DNA of 64,000 nt from Wuchereria bancrofti (Eukaryota > Nematoda > Chromadorea > Rhabditida > Onchocercidae). Positions 52,901 to 63,889 of the stretch are shown piece by piece. A model generated the notes under the pieces. It saw nothing but the letters and a program-made list of their open reading frames with translations. It was not told where the DNA came from and did no database searches. Position 1 is the stretch's first letter, and every line of letters starts with the position of its first letter. The DNA lies in assembly GCA_005281725.1 (NCBI GenBank), contig SSBO01000009.1, positions 7,316,303 to 7,380,302 on the forward strand, read 5' to 3'. Both the position numbers and the translations under genes were made by a program.

Positions 52901-55900
52901 CAGGATCCATATTTTCTTCAGTTTCGTCAACATGGTCAATCTCATCTTTACTAGCTGTAAAAAGAAAATTGGAAAACTTGAAAACTTTTATTTTATCACC
53001 TGACACGATAGAAGAAACAACACTTGCCTTCGATAGAAGTGCCGTAATCTTTATCGTTTATACCAGAATCTCCTCTTTCACCAGAAATATGCTTTTCTGA
53101 AAAGAAAGTTGATTATCAAGTGACCCAGTAAGGCCAAAATCGATAGATCGAACAATAATGGCAGTGTTCTTCAGAACTGCTGCACAACTCAAACCTATTT
53201 CACTCTATTTCTATAATTTTACTTTATAACATTACCATCTTCTAATTGCATAGCAGCATCTTCGTCAGGATTCCAATTTCCCGTAACAAAGCAATCCGCA
53301 ATCGATGCACGAATCTAAATGAAACAAGACTCAATGCAATCACAAAAAGGACAAAAAACAATTTTCACTATGAAAATTCATGTTTCCTGACTTTTTAAAT
53401 AAACTTTTCATATATTAGTAAGAAATTATAAAAGCATTACTATTTTTACTACATTTAATGTTAAACATTTAATACGAAATAAACATTTAACGAAATAAAC
53501 ATGCATGAACAAACCTCAAAATCATCCCAATCACGTTGATTTAATAGCTGTTGAGATGTAATTGTTGACGATTTATGATAGAGAAAGCCATCCTCCTGTA
53601 AAAAATATATAGTAATAATGAATAAAATATCCACTGTACTTAAGCATGTCATTAGATTCCAACAGTAAAGTGATAAAATAAAAATTCCAATTTCTTGAAA
53701 CAATAACTTAAAAAGACTAACCAAGTTATCAATAGTTTTCTTGGATCGAGTCAAGACTTTAAAAAGGCCACCAAGTACTTGATCTTGTTCTTCTTCATTC
53801 TGGTCATGCAGGTCTAACGATAAGGAATGATTATTACCACATTACTCATCTTTCGCTCAATAACTAGAGTTTCACGTTAATTTCAAATATTTGTTTCAAA
53901 AAAAAAGAAAAAAAAAAACATCGCAATCTAATTTAATGTTATATTCTTAAAGCTTAACATTGGTCGTATTCTATGCGACAGACGGCTGTGTCAGCGTTTC
54001 TCATACAAAAACAACTAACAAAAGAAGGTATGGAAATATATTTCGGGACACCATGTATTTATCACTGTGGGAGAAAAACTCACCAGAATCAGAATATACA
54101 ACTTTAGCATAATTCAATCTCGTCGATTTTTTCTCGCTGTATAATAATTTTGCTCGCATACAAAGTTCAGACCAACGCTTAATGTCCTTTTCTTCAGTAC
54201 CTTTCTCATTTTTTTCATCCTCAGTTACATCACTTTCAAAGTCTAAATCGTCAAAGTCACTCGATTCTTCACCAATGCTTTCCATTTCGTCCTTCGTATA
54301 ACAATCTAATTACAGAAAACATCTGGTTAAAAAGTTAGTGGTTGCCATGAATTATCTTCCATTACTGGAAGATAATTTTTTCATAATTTTTTACACCATG
54401 TATTTATCACAGTGGAAGAAAAACTCACCAGAAAAAAAAATTTTTTTAAAGTTTATGAAATCTTTTGAGTTTCCTGAACAAATTAATTAAAATCTCTCAC
54501 CACCATCATCCATTTCACTTCCACTCTCGCTATGAGGTATAGTGACTTGGGAATTTGTAACCACTTTCAATGCTGTTTTATGCATCTTATCATCGATACT
54601 CTCTTTAACATTTTCCAATACTTCAACGAGTTCGTGTCGAGCTTTCTTATATGCATGTGAACCACCCCTTTCAATATAAATAGCATCCTGAAGCAAAACA
54701 CTGTTTGAAAAACAAGAGCTGTGCAGGAACCTATACAAATGAAAAAGAGAATTTCTGTTCTGAAGAGATACATCGAATTAATAGAAAGAGAACGAAATGA
54801 TAAATAGAAAATTTCCAGAAAGGCTCTGTAAACGTTAAAAATATTCGTTCCAAAACCAAATACCGAAACTCAAGAATTTCGTCAAATCGTAGCATCAGCG
54901 AGAATTTTAGTAAATTACCATTTAACATTATCTGTTAATGCATTTTCAAATTTTGCGCTTTCTGATTAACCATACAGCGACAAAAACAATCATCTATCAA
55001 ATTATCCCTTTCAAAGCCTGCCAAAAAACTTCGAGACTATTGGATAAAGATATTTAAATTCATCTAAATTAGGATATCCATGAATTATGGACAAAAAAAA
55101 AAAAAATGCGACAAAAAGTTACTTTGTCGTAAACGATACCACCAAGACCAGAAAACGGAGCATAAATAATACGCTCTTTTTCATTCAGTGAACGTTTCAT
55201 CTTTTCTTTTGATGGCAACGGACACGGATCCGGTAAAACTGTCACCTATAAGTAATTGAAATGTTTTATAATATCGTTGCCGGCTACTTCCAGGAAAAAA
55301 TAAGACTAAGTAAAAAAAAACAGTTAAATTACGAGACAATCCAAATATACATCTTTTATCGTTAAATCGCCTATTCCAGGAATATGCACAGCAGAACGAT
55401 TTTTGAGGAACGTCCCACGTACCCAACCATACAACGAAATCGTACGGTTGGCCAATGGCTTTTCGCGAAGTAACTTAAATGATTGAAATTATTAATTCTA
55501 AAATAATATGGTCTTATTTCGAAATAAACAATATGCTTAGTTAGCCAATATGTGCTTACACCAACAGAAAATAAACTGTTTTCTAATCGTTTTTGTCCAA
55601 TTTAACATGAAACATATATGTATAATCATAACTGTTAGCGAAACTTCAAAATTTGAATTGTCTTTATGAATCTAATATTCAGAATGCAGTATTCAGCCAA
55701 AATAACCAAAGAACTTTATTTTCCGCCCATGTTAATATACCTCTGGGTCGGTCAAATCTTCGTAACGATCACAATAAATATACGGATGACTAGTTCGCCA
55801 CAGTAAAGGACGAAACTTCGTGACAGATATGAAACGTGCAAGATTTCGGACTTCATTTTTTAAATATTGCTCATTGATCATTCCCGACAGGTAAAATAGT

Positions 55901-58240
55901 TTTGCACCCTGTAAAGATGATACACCACACTATCAATTCTGAGATAAGAATGAGCAGCAAGATAGAGATGAAATTGTAAAATAACTTATATGTTATACGT
56001 CCAGTATTACATATACTGAAAGTTATATATTGACTTCTCGGAAGAAACTTTTGTCAATCTTAGTTAGTCTCAGCTTTATTATTTTTTTGAGCACTTAGTT
56101 ACAGGTCTCATCCTCATCACGACTAAATTCCCGAAATTATGCTTATCCATTCAAAACTTTGCATAACAATGAGGTGTTCAGACCAATCATTAAAGTAATA
56201 ACATGTCCTTCAAAATAATAACCTGGTAAACTTCCGTCCAAAACCGATGCTTCAGCAATTTCTTGGTACGTTTCAATTTCTCCTTCTTTTTAATTACATC
56301 GAGATGACTAAGAACACCCATGACTCGAGGCATCCCATGTACTTGACATATGTTTAGAAATTCGAATGTCTCCATCTCAAATCCGTAAGAAGCATCCACC
56401 ATCAACAAAACCTATAGTTATTTAACAATGGGAATCAAAAGTGAAAAATCAATTTCCAAACAAACTTACTATATTACTTAGTACATTAACTTCTACACTT
56501 TTGTCATTTTATTGAAATGTGAGAACGATAACACTTTATCGTTCCAAAATATGAGACATAAGTTATTGAAACCTTGACAAGTCAACGAATGCTTAAAGAT
56601 ATCACTGTCTACTTTATAGCAGAAAGCCTTAGAACATCTGTATGGCTGTAGAATAATCACTGAATATATAGGCTTTAAAAGTTATTTTACAAGGATCATT
56701 ACTAGAAGATCTCGGTGACTAATGCTAAGCAAAATATTTTTCAGGTTTATACTTTGCAACCGTAATACTAATATAGTTGATGAAAAGGAAAAGAATTACA
56801 AGATCAACAACTTTCGCAATATCGATCATAGAGTTTAAATCATTATTCACTTCGACGAATGTTACTCGTCGAGTTTTGCCAGTAACAATTGTGATTGGTC
56901 CACGAATTTCAGTTATGGTATGTCTCACATAATGCTTTACTAAACATCGCAGCAACGTACTTTTTCCAACCTCAAGAAAAGAACCGATAGGATGAAAATA
57001 TCCAACCTAAGAGCATTCATTCGGATTACATACAATATAAAAGAAAACCAAACTGAGTAGTTCCAACTCGTGGCAGTATAGTGTTTTGAGTCATAACCAT
57101 GGATCCACTGATTAATTCTTAGTTATAAATTATGCTCACCTTTGAAGGACCAACGATTGCAACAATGACTGGAGGTGGCTCGACAGGAGTGCGATCGACT
57201 ACCGGTATATGTTTCTTCTTTTCATCCTTATCTGCTGCTCTGAAAAAGTACTAACAAACTCCAAAGATTTAGAACTATTCATCATAAACTGAGATTTGAA
57301 AGCAGTTCAAGCCTTTTCATACGAACAACTGGAACATTTATCACTTGAAAAGATTTCCATAATTTTAACAAAAGGAATACCTGCGAATAGCGCGACTTGC
57401 TTTAACAGCAGACTGAAACGTGAAAGCCTTTGCGTTAACTCCACTTCCTTTTTTAACAGCTTTTTTCTTCGCTTTTCCACCAACTTTGTGTACTAAATAG
57501 TTTCGTGTCACTAGTATTGAAAACAAATATTGAGAACAATCGAAACCAAAGTTTACTTTCATGAGGGCACTCCCCTAAATTTGTTATTTAGTATACAAGC
57601 AGTTTTCTGCTTCTGCTAACTCAATTCAGGAGACCATAGAAAATGCCACAGTTAATTTCAGTGGTGAGAAAGTTACTCTGCACTGTGACGGCAGAACCGA
57701 TTCAGGGGTTCATGCTTTAGGACAAGTTGCTCATTTCGATATGGAAAGGAAATTTGAGCTTTATGCAATAAGAAACGCCATAAATTATCACTTAAAATCA
57801 ATCCCTGTAGTTGTACTGAATGCAGAAACTGTAGATAACACATTTCACTCACAATTTTCAGCACTTAAAAAACTGATTGATTTTATATTATAGGGTTGTC
57901 TTCTTTACTGTACGTCACTATATATTTCATGCACTTAAAGAACTGATTGAATTACAGTTCTCTGATATGAATAACAGTTTTTCTAACGCCTTAAAACGCA
58001 AATCATAGCACCAGAATACACATCTTTAGTCACTTCAACAAACAATGAAAAGTTAAGCCAAACTCAGCAGTTACGGGAAAACTTTACAGTCAACTTACCA
58101 CACTTGCAAAAAGAAAATCTTGTCAACCTGTATAGCAGGTACACTATGAAATAGCTACCTTGTTCACGTAAAACTTTATCAAACATACTACCTCGATGGA
58201 CTTTGTGATCCGATTTGCCAGTATTTTCATCCACTGCCAT
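49939..58240 (-). CDS. BMS1: BMS1, GTPase of the small-subunit processome, complete, 24 exons, about 1076 aa
   Basis: Nucleolar GTPase that partners Rcl1 in early 18S pre-rRNA processing. The N-terminus starts [16 protein letters not shown] and is lysine-rich. The P-loop GPSKVGKS (residues 84-91) spans exons 3 and 4, followed by [13 protein letters not shown] and the SHLD motif. A middle AARP2-type domain ([20 protein letters not shown]) precedes a short acidic region. The C-terminal block carries family signatures such as [35 protein letters not shown] and [16 protein letters not shown]. Exons, 5' to 3': 58240-58192, 57492-57381, 57239-57140, 56970-56800, 56411-56223, 55908-55741, 55473-55351, 55245-55123, 54687-54501, 54305-54084, 53813-53722, 53595-53515, 53314-53236, 53096-53028, 52954-52755, 52570-52382, 52252-52160, 51946-51800, 51604-51482, 51341-51171, 51048-50902, 50777-50610, 50487-50392, 50070-49939; sum 3231 nt. 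It is about 200 residues shorter than the human protein, mostly in the acidic region. Intron 14 looks GC-AG; intron 1 holds bacterial DNA. Confidence 0.95.
53463..53500. repeat. short imperfect tandem repeat in BMS1 intron 12
   Basis: AAACATTTAATACGAAAT is followed directly by AAACATTTAACGAAAT and a partial third copy. This is AT-rich intronic slippage, with no function implied. Confidence 0.55.
54048..54088. repeat. 41-bp direct repeat, copy A, across BMS1 exon 10 donor
   Basis: Matches copy B at 54393-54433 in 39 of 41 positions. Copy A contains the last five bases of BMS1 exon 10 and its GTGAGT donor (minus strand), plus the start of intron 10. Confidence 0.85.
54351..54376. repeat. perfect 10-bp inverted repeat in BMS1 intron 9
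   Basis: ATTATCTTCC (54351-54360) and GGAAGATAAT (54367-54376) are exact reverse complements around a 6-base loop. It sits next to repeat copy B. Confidence 0.6.
54393..54433. repeat. 41-bp direct repeat, copy B, in BMS1 intron 9
   Basis: Second copy of the 54048-54088 sequence in the same orientation. It lies upstream of exon 10 in transcription order and preserves the exon-end-plus-donor context (TTCTG then GTGAGT), so it carries a decoy 5' splice site inside intron 9. Confidence 0.85.
57597..57893 (+). pseudogene. truA: Wolbachia-type truA fragment in BMS1 intron 1
   Basis: Open frame with no ATG that matches bacterial tRNA pseudouridine synthase A over 89 codons (57597-57863), then runs into a stop at 57891. 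Visible hallmarks are SIQETIEN, the active-site motif GRTDSGVHA (catalytic Asp codon at 57699-57701), LGQVAHFD, and FHSQFSA where full TruA continues with a KKR-type motif. This covers roughly residues 25-115 of a protein of about 250 aa; both ends are missing. The motif is of bacterial type (eukaryotic PUS enzymes have GRTDKGVSA), and the style fits Wolbachia, the filarial endosymbiont. It is antisense to BMS1 and spliced out with intron 1, so it cannot make an active enzyme. Confidence 0.85.
57861..57950 (+). repeat. 20-bp near-direct repeat at the truA junction
   Basis: GCACTTAAAAAACTGATTGA (57861-57880) recurs as GCACTTAAAGAACTGATTGA (57931-57950), with one mismatch. The first copy starts exactly where TruA similarity ends, and the second starts the next open segment. 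This suggests a join with filler DNA or local duplication during integration. Confidence 0.7.
57928..58154 (+). pseudogene. possible second bacterial-derived segment, frameshifted
   Basis: The open frame from 57928 ([18 protein letters not shown]) runs to a stop at 58006-58008. Shifting by one base at about 58005 opens a further 49 codons ([14 protein letters not shown] and on to NLYSRYTMK) up to a stop at 58152-58154. The composition looks like a broken bacterial gene next to the truA fragment. I do not recognise the protein. It could instead be plain intronic sequence with chance openness. Confidence 0.35.
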
Positions 58241-59587
58241 TACTTTACAACCTTACCGAAACAGGCTGGAAATAAGATTTATTAAAAATATCCTATCCCA
58301 TATGAACAGATATAATTGAATCAACTTTTGCTGCCGTCCTTAACAAACAAATCGACATGCCAATCCTTACACCTGCTGACATACGAATTGCGAAGGAAGC
58401 AATTATCAAGATCGGCTGAAATTTGATACATAAGTTCTGTTCACTTGAAATCCATTTTAGAATAGCCATGAAAGAATTCAGGATTCCTTCAGGAGTTTTA
58501 TACACATAACTAAGCTGTAACCCTCTAATAAAGAAATAAAAGCGCCTAGATCCAAACATAACATTTCCGGGAAAACATGAGTTGGAAAGTTTATCATGCA
58601 TAAATAACCTAAGCACAACGAGAAAAAACAATTCTTTACAACTTGAAATCAGCTCAAATTTCAGAAAAAGAAAAATCCATAGCGAGTAAAAGGAAAAGCC
58701 GGATTTCTACAAGAAATTAATGACAGGAAATTTTGAGAGTGACCAACTCAAGTTCAACAAAACTTCAAAAACTTTGAAACTAATATTGAGTTTTCGGAAT
58801 TTTAAAAATCAACAAATCCTGAAGAGTGAGTATATAAAATCAACTGATTTTTTTCGAAAGCTTATAGTATATATAATGACCTACAATAAAAAAGTTACTA
58901 GGAATCACCATTGGATGAACTTTTGTTTGGTACTAGGGGAATTGATGTATTTCCAAATTTGTAAGAACATAACAATTTTAACTGAGGCTCTCCTCAACTT
59001 CTCATTTCAACTATGTAGTAATCGGTCTATTCCATACCCAATAACAAAAATGAATTTTGACAATTCACAAATGGTTGTTTCTAGAACTTTTAATTTGTAC
59101 AAAGATAGAATAGAGTAATTAACAGGTCCAGTTCGATTTGAAAGGAACAAAAGCGAATCAACACAAAACGAAGAGAAAGGACTGCAGCGAAGCAGACTTT
59201 AAGTTCAACTTCATCAACAATTCACGCAATAAATACAAAAAAGTTTCAATCTCTATACCAACCCATACAAATCTTATCCGTAACGAACAAGTATATAATA
59301 AAATTTTCATTATAATAAATATACATGAAGCAGAATTCAAATGGTCTAAAACTGTAGCAGTAATATGAAGCAAGTGATACTGTTAATGTTGAATTATAGC
59401 AGATATGGTTTTTCAAAATATTAGGAAAGCCCAGACGAAAATAATAAAAAATATAAAACATCATCTTTTCTTCCGAATAATGTACAAAAAAGAGCCAAAG
59501 AAATCAAATGAGCGATATCAGCAACCATACTACACAGCGATATTTAAACATGATATAATAAATTAGTTTTTCACATAAAGTTTAACT
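58241..59587. other. region between BMS1 start and ankyrin-gene end
   Basis: Upstream flank of BMS1 and 3' flank of the ankyrin gene. Open frames on both strands (58293-58631 minus, 58720-59118 plus) match no family I know. A promoter for BMS1 probably lies near 58250-58600, but I see no specific element. Confidence 0.4.
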
Positions 59588-59593
59588 TTTATT
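59588..59593 (-). terminator. poly(A) signal AATAAA for the ankyrin gene
   Basis: TTTATT on the plus strand about 170 bases after the stop of the ankyrin-repeat gene. Confidence 0.4.
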
Positions 59594-59763
59594 TAAATAA
59601 ATCATTAGAAAAACTTCGGCATTAAAAACCTTCAGCACAAGAAACTCATTACTTATTACTAAACAAGCCATGTAAAAAAAAACAAACTATTAAGCACCTT
59701 AACTGTAAAAACGGAAAATACAACTATGTTCGAAAATACATGTAATTCTTATATATATAAACC

Positions 59764-62700
59764 TCAGTCCATTTTGGTCTTGTTGTTCGAGTGAGTTACA
59801 AAACCCCGCAGTTCATTATAATGATCCAAGTCTGGCGGACCACATGCAAAAGCCTGTACTGCAAGCGTAATGTGAGGAGCTTGAAAGCGTAGTTCTTCTA
59901 ATTCTACCATTAAGTGGAGTGTGTATGAATCTAAAAAATTGCAAATTTCAATTTGGAACCTCACATGCTTTGGAAAATAAAAAACAACATAAGTTTAAGA
60001 TGCAACTTACCGACTTCAATATTTTCCGGCAGTTTATAGACATAAAAATATCCATTATGAGGTTTTGCAAGGGCTGACTTGATACCAATACTCCATTTTG
60101 AGCAACTTAGTCTGAAACAGTTTCTAACTTGGAAATGGAGATGAAGATGATCTTCATAAGTTTTTTTTTCTAAATATTTGGGAGAATCTTTGAACTGAAA
60201 ACCAAAACTCTCAATGAAAACATAGTAAATTATACAAGTGAACAGTGTGAGTGAAAACAAACCAGTAAGAACTTACAGTGGTCTCGATGGAAGTAATTTA
60301 ACAACAAAGCCATTTACATTTTGCATCTTTGCACAAAATATCTGTGGATTAGAAGCATCTGCTATTCTATCTTCCCCTTTGTAGAACGTTGGTACAATGA
60401 AAAGTAACTTTAAAAAATTTATTAAACAAAAAAATTTGTTAAGATTTACTAAACACACAATGTAAAACAATTATTATTTACACATATGTATGCTTAATAT
60501 ACAGTAAGTTTGCTAATATTTAGCTCCAGAGACTTACCATTAACGGACATTTCTTCAGCTGTGGGTTAGCATTGCGTGTCTTCGAAATATTTATATGAAT
60601 TTTACGCTAAAAATGCACATATTAGATAAAACGATGAACTTTATACTAAAAAAAGTGTGCTGATCAGACGAAACAGTGAACTTAAATCCCTAAAGTGTCA
60701 TAAAGAATTTATAATGTAGCTATGACATACTATCTCGAAGGTTTCACTATGGTCCACCTAAGATTCCTTTTATATAAAACGATGCAGTAGAAAGTTCGAC
60801 TAAATAGAAGCGAATAAAAAGCTGAGCTGGAAAAAAAACCAATTTATTAACAAATGCTAAGATTATGGATTTCAAACAAAATTCACATTTTTGGTAGTGA
60901 AATTCCGGGATGCATCTCTTCCTGAATCGCATGCTTTTGATAATCTTGCAAAATGCAAATCAGAAATAGCATGTACGGGTGTCCAAACACCTCTCACATA
61001 CTTTCTGACCCACTGCATAAATATTTTTTCCAGTGCATTAACTCGCGCGTGCAGGTACTCACATATCTATAATGTCTAACTGCTCTCTTGACCTTCGATT
61101 CTTTAGTATCCTTATCACATCATAAAATTCCAGTAAGCAAAATTCAAACATATACTCACACATAATCTGCGAAATGAAACATACCGATGTAGTTGTTGGT
61201 GAACAGCCTGCAAGTTGTAGAGGTGTTGCCGAACGCTCTCTTAATGATATGTCTGCTCCATACCACAAAAGCAATTTCACCTGTAATGAAGCCACTTTTT
61301 ATCTCCCAACAGGATTTTCAACAAATACGAATTAATTCTCTCGTTATGAAACAGTTTAAAACAATTTTATTCCAACCCTTTAACTTTGTGTTATTTAACG
61401 ACAGAATTCAAGATAAAACTTCGAAAAAACTTCTAGAAAATTGTAACCTCACCCCATAAGACACAGGAAAAAATCACAAAATTGAGGTGATTAAGATGAA
61501 AAAAAATTTTTGTTATACTAAAACAAAACGTACCATTTCTAAATTATTCCTCATAATTGCGTAATGTATTGGTGCACGCCCAGAATGGTCGAAGAAATCT
61601 GGCCAGGCTCCTGAAGAACTGCAGTCAATATTTGAATAACCAAATAAAAATTTTATGAAATTACTGAGTCAATAAACATTTGGAATGAAGAAAATGATTC
61701 TTTCGATTTTAAGACAATTTATGTTTTTTTTTTTACAATTTATGAACCTACTCCTAAAAGCTTATATTTTAGAAAGTGAAGAACATTTTTTCTTTATTCT
61801 CTGCGCTACTTATATATCAACAAGTGTTTGTGCAGATTCATGTGAAAATGCATACCAAAATCCATCAAAGCTTGCATTTGACAAGGCTGCCCAGTACCAG
61901 CTGCCAAATGCAAAGCAGTTTTTCCTGTTCTTTTTGTAGATGTAGCAAGTAAAATTCTTCGACTTTTCCACGGTAACATACTCAAAATTATTTTAATCAA
62001 TCTGAAAAACATCAAAAAAGATCTGTAAAACCAATTCTATTTTTATGTGGTGAGATAAGTTAAAAAATCAAATTAGGGTTTTATCACAAAAACAGATAAA
62101 AATAAAATTGGTATTCCTTACTCTTGCAAGTGATAATCATTCCTTTACTGCCCACGTCAAGTAGTAAGATGCAGTAGAAAAAATTATTTATCATGCAATC
62201 GACTATGTTTCGCTTTGAAGCTACTAATTATTGAAGTTATTAAAATAGACTAGCCTCAACCGCTAAGAATTATGAAGAACAAATTATTTCATTCTGAACA
62301 GATCGTTAAGAAAATTGGAAAGTAATTAAAACCTGCAATAACCGTGGTTTCTCATACTACATGGACGGTCGGTATTTTTGGTTGGTGAAAGAAGATGCAA
62401 AATAGATGTATTCTCTGATTTATCAAAGAACGCACAGATAACATTCTGAAAAGCTAAATATTTATATTCTTTAATCCCATCGAAATGAAAATTTGTGACA
62501 CTTCAGTGTTTCACTAAAACACCAGTGAATAAAATAGTAACTACTCGTCCAATGACTGATTGCCACTAATTAAGTGATTCAAATATTACTAACGTTCATC
62601 ACATGCTCCTTCAAATGATGTCCAGACATACGTTTATAATAATCACAACCAGCATTCCTTTTCAAAATTTGCAAAATGCAGTTAAACATAATCATGAATT

Positions 62701-63889
62701 CTTCAACGTTACCATCAACAGCTGCGTTATAAAACTTTCGTATCCAATGAGTGAAACGCTGGGCAAACTGAAACTTAAAATTGTGTCTTGAAAATGCAAT
62801 TAAAGAATCTTGCAAAAAAGCACTTCAGGGTTCGTATTAAGTACAACTGATGATGCATATTCAAAATTGCCATATAAGTATTTGATTTCAGGAGGTTTTA
62901 TTTGGTAAGCATGACTTTATAAAATTCGAACAACTCGCCATCTTTAAAGACAGTGCTAGTGTCTTAGTCAAGTATATTGTGATGCAAGTAAGTAATTAAT
63001 ATCGAGGATTATTATTACTAAAAAAAGACTTCGTGACGAAGTTGGTTTCGCTATCCTTTGCGTATGAACGCCTTAAAACTGTGTAAATATTGAAAAAATC
63101 CAGCGTAATAGAAAAATGATTAAATCGTCAAAATATATATATGTATATATACTATGCCTTGAATATCAACCTACCCTATTGCTGGTGTCAGCCATATACA
63201 ATAAATTCGACGTCTCCATTCCATCGATGCTCATATCTTTTCTTACCATCCTGAAAACCTCGAATAGAACAACCAATCTTATCAAAAGTAAGAAACTTGG
63301 ATATGAAGCTTTTCTAAAATCAAGCAAATGAAGATAAAATCAAACCAGGCTCCCAGTTTTGGACAAGTACCCATAACACTATCATTCAGTACCTGAAATT
63401 ACTTCACGAAATTAAGGTATAATTTATGCGAAGTGAGGTAGTCTTGTTTTTCATTTAACAATTATGTATGTAAAAAAATGACTAAGTCGTCAAAATGTAA
63501 TAAAGAAAAATACTATGTATTTCAACAAAATAAATAATCATCTTACATCTCATATACAACATTCTGATACAGCATCACTAATGTATATAAACTGAAAAAC
63601 GCTTATTAAATTAGTAATAAACTAAAGCCAATATTTATAATAAGTGAGAGTAATGGTAACCGATCACTTCCAGTTCTCTTAACAAATCTGGAATAAAATT
63701 TGGTTTCCAAGACAAGTTTTTTAGAATACATGAGATTTATAAACTTCTCATGAAGTCGGTGAATTAAATAAAACATATCCAACAACCAACCTCTACTGTT
63801 CCACTTTTTGTACCTTCATTGACTGTGCATAAAAGGTTCCTTTCATTGGAAAACATTTCATTTTGATCAGATGGCATGTCTCGTTTGTC
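59764..63889 (-). CDS. ankyrin-repeat protein with unrecognised C-terminal half (5' end probably outside window)
   Basis: The visible exons give 532 residues and a stop. Ankyrin repeats occupy about residues 195-275: GKTALHLAAGTGQPCQMQALMDFG, then HSGRAPIHYAIMRNNLEMVKLLLWYGADI, then SATPLQLAG. A more divergent helical part before them (FYNAAVDGNVEEFMIMF) may be an extra repeat. After residue 276 comes a basic helix (VNALEKIFMQWVRKYVRG), then about 200 residues with probable beta strands (KMQNVNGFVVKLL, LHLHFQVRNCF, YTLHLMVELEELRFQ) that I cannot place. Exons: 63889-63791, 63392-63346, 63250-63175, 62767-62594, 62445-62333, 62001-61856, 61610-61534, 61280-61185, 61066-60887, 60757-60731, 60606-60538, 60407-60277, 60207-60011, 59930-59764; sum 1599 nt. 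The 27-base exon and the acceptors at 61066 and 60207 are weak but keep the frame. Ankyrin content suggests a binding adaptor; the partner is unknown. Confidence 0.7.

Noticed and set aside
58293..58631. 112-codon minus-strand open frame near the BMS1 start
   Set aside because: Hydrophobic and suggestive of a membrane segment, but I could not place it in any family or link it to an exon chain; it sits where the BMS1 promoter is expected.
58720..59118. 132-codon plus-strand open frame
   Set aside because: Longest frame in the intergenic space, but of lysine/asparagine-rich chance composition, with no motif, no splice partner and no family resemblance.
61067..61160. Continuation of the ankyrin exon frame past 61185 (reading DVIRILKNRRSREQ)
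   Set aside because: It is in frame by chance within an intron. Splicing from 61185 to 61066 keeps phase and leads into the next long open exon, whereas using this stretch breaks the frame.
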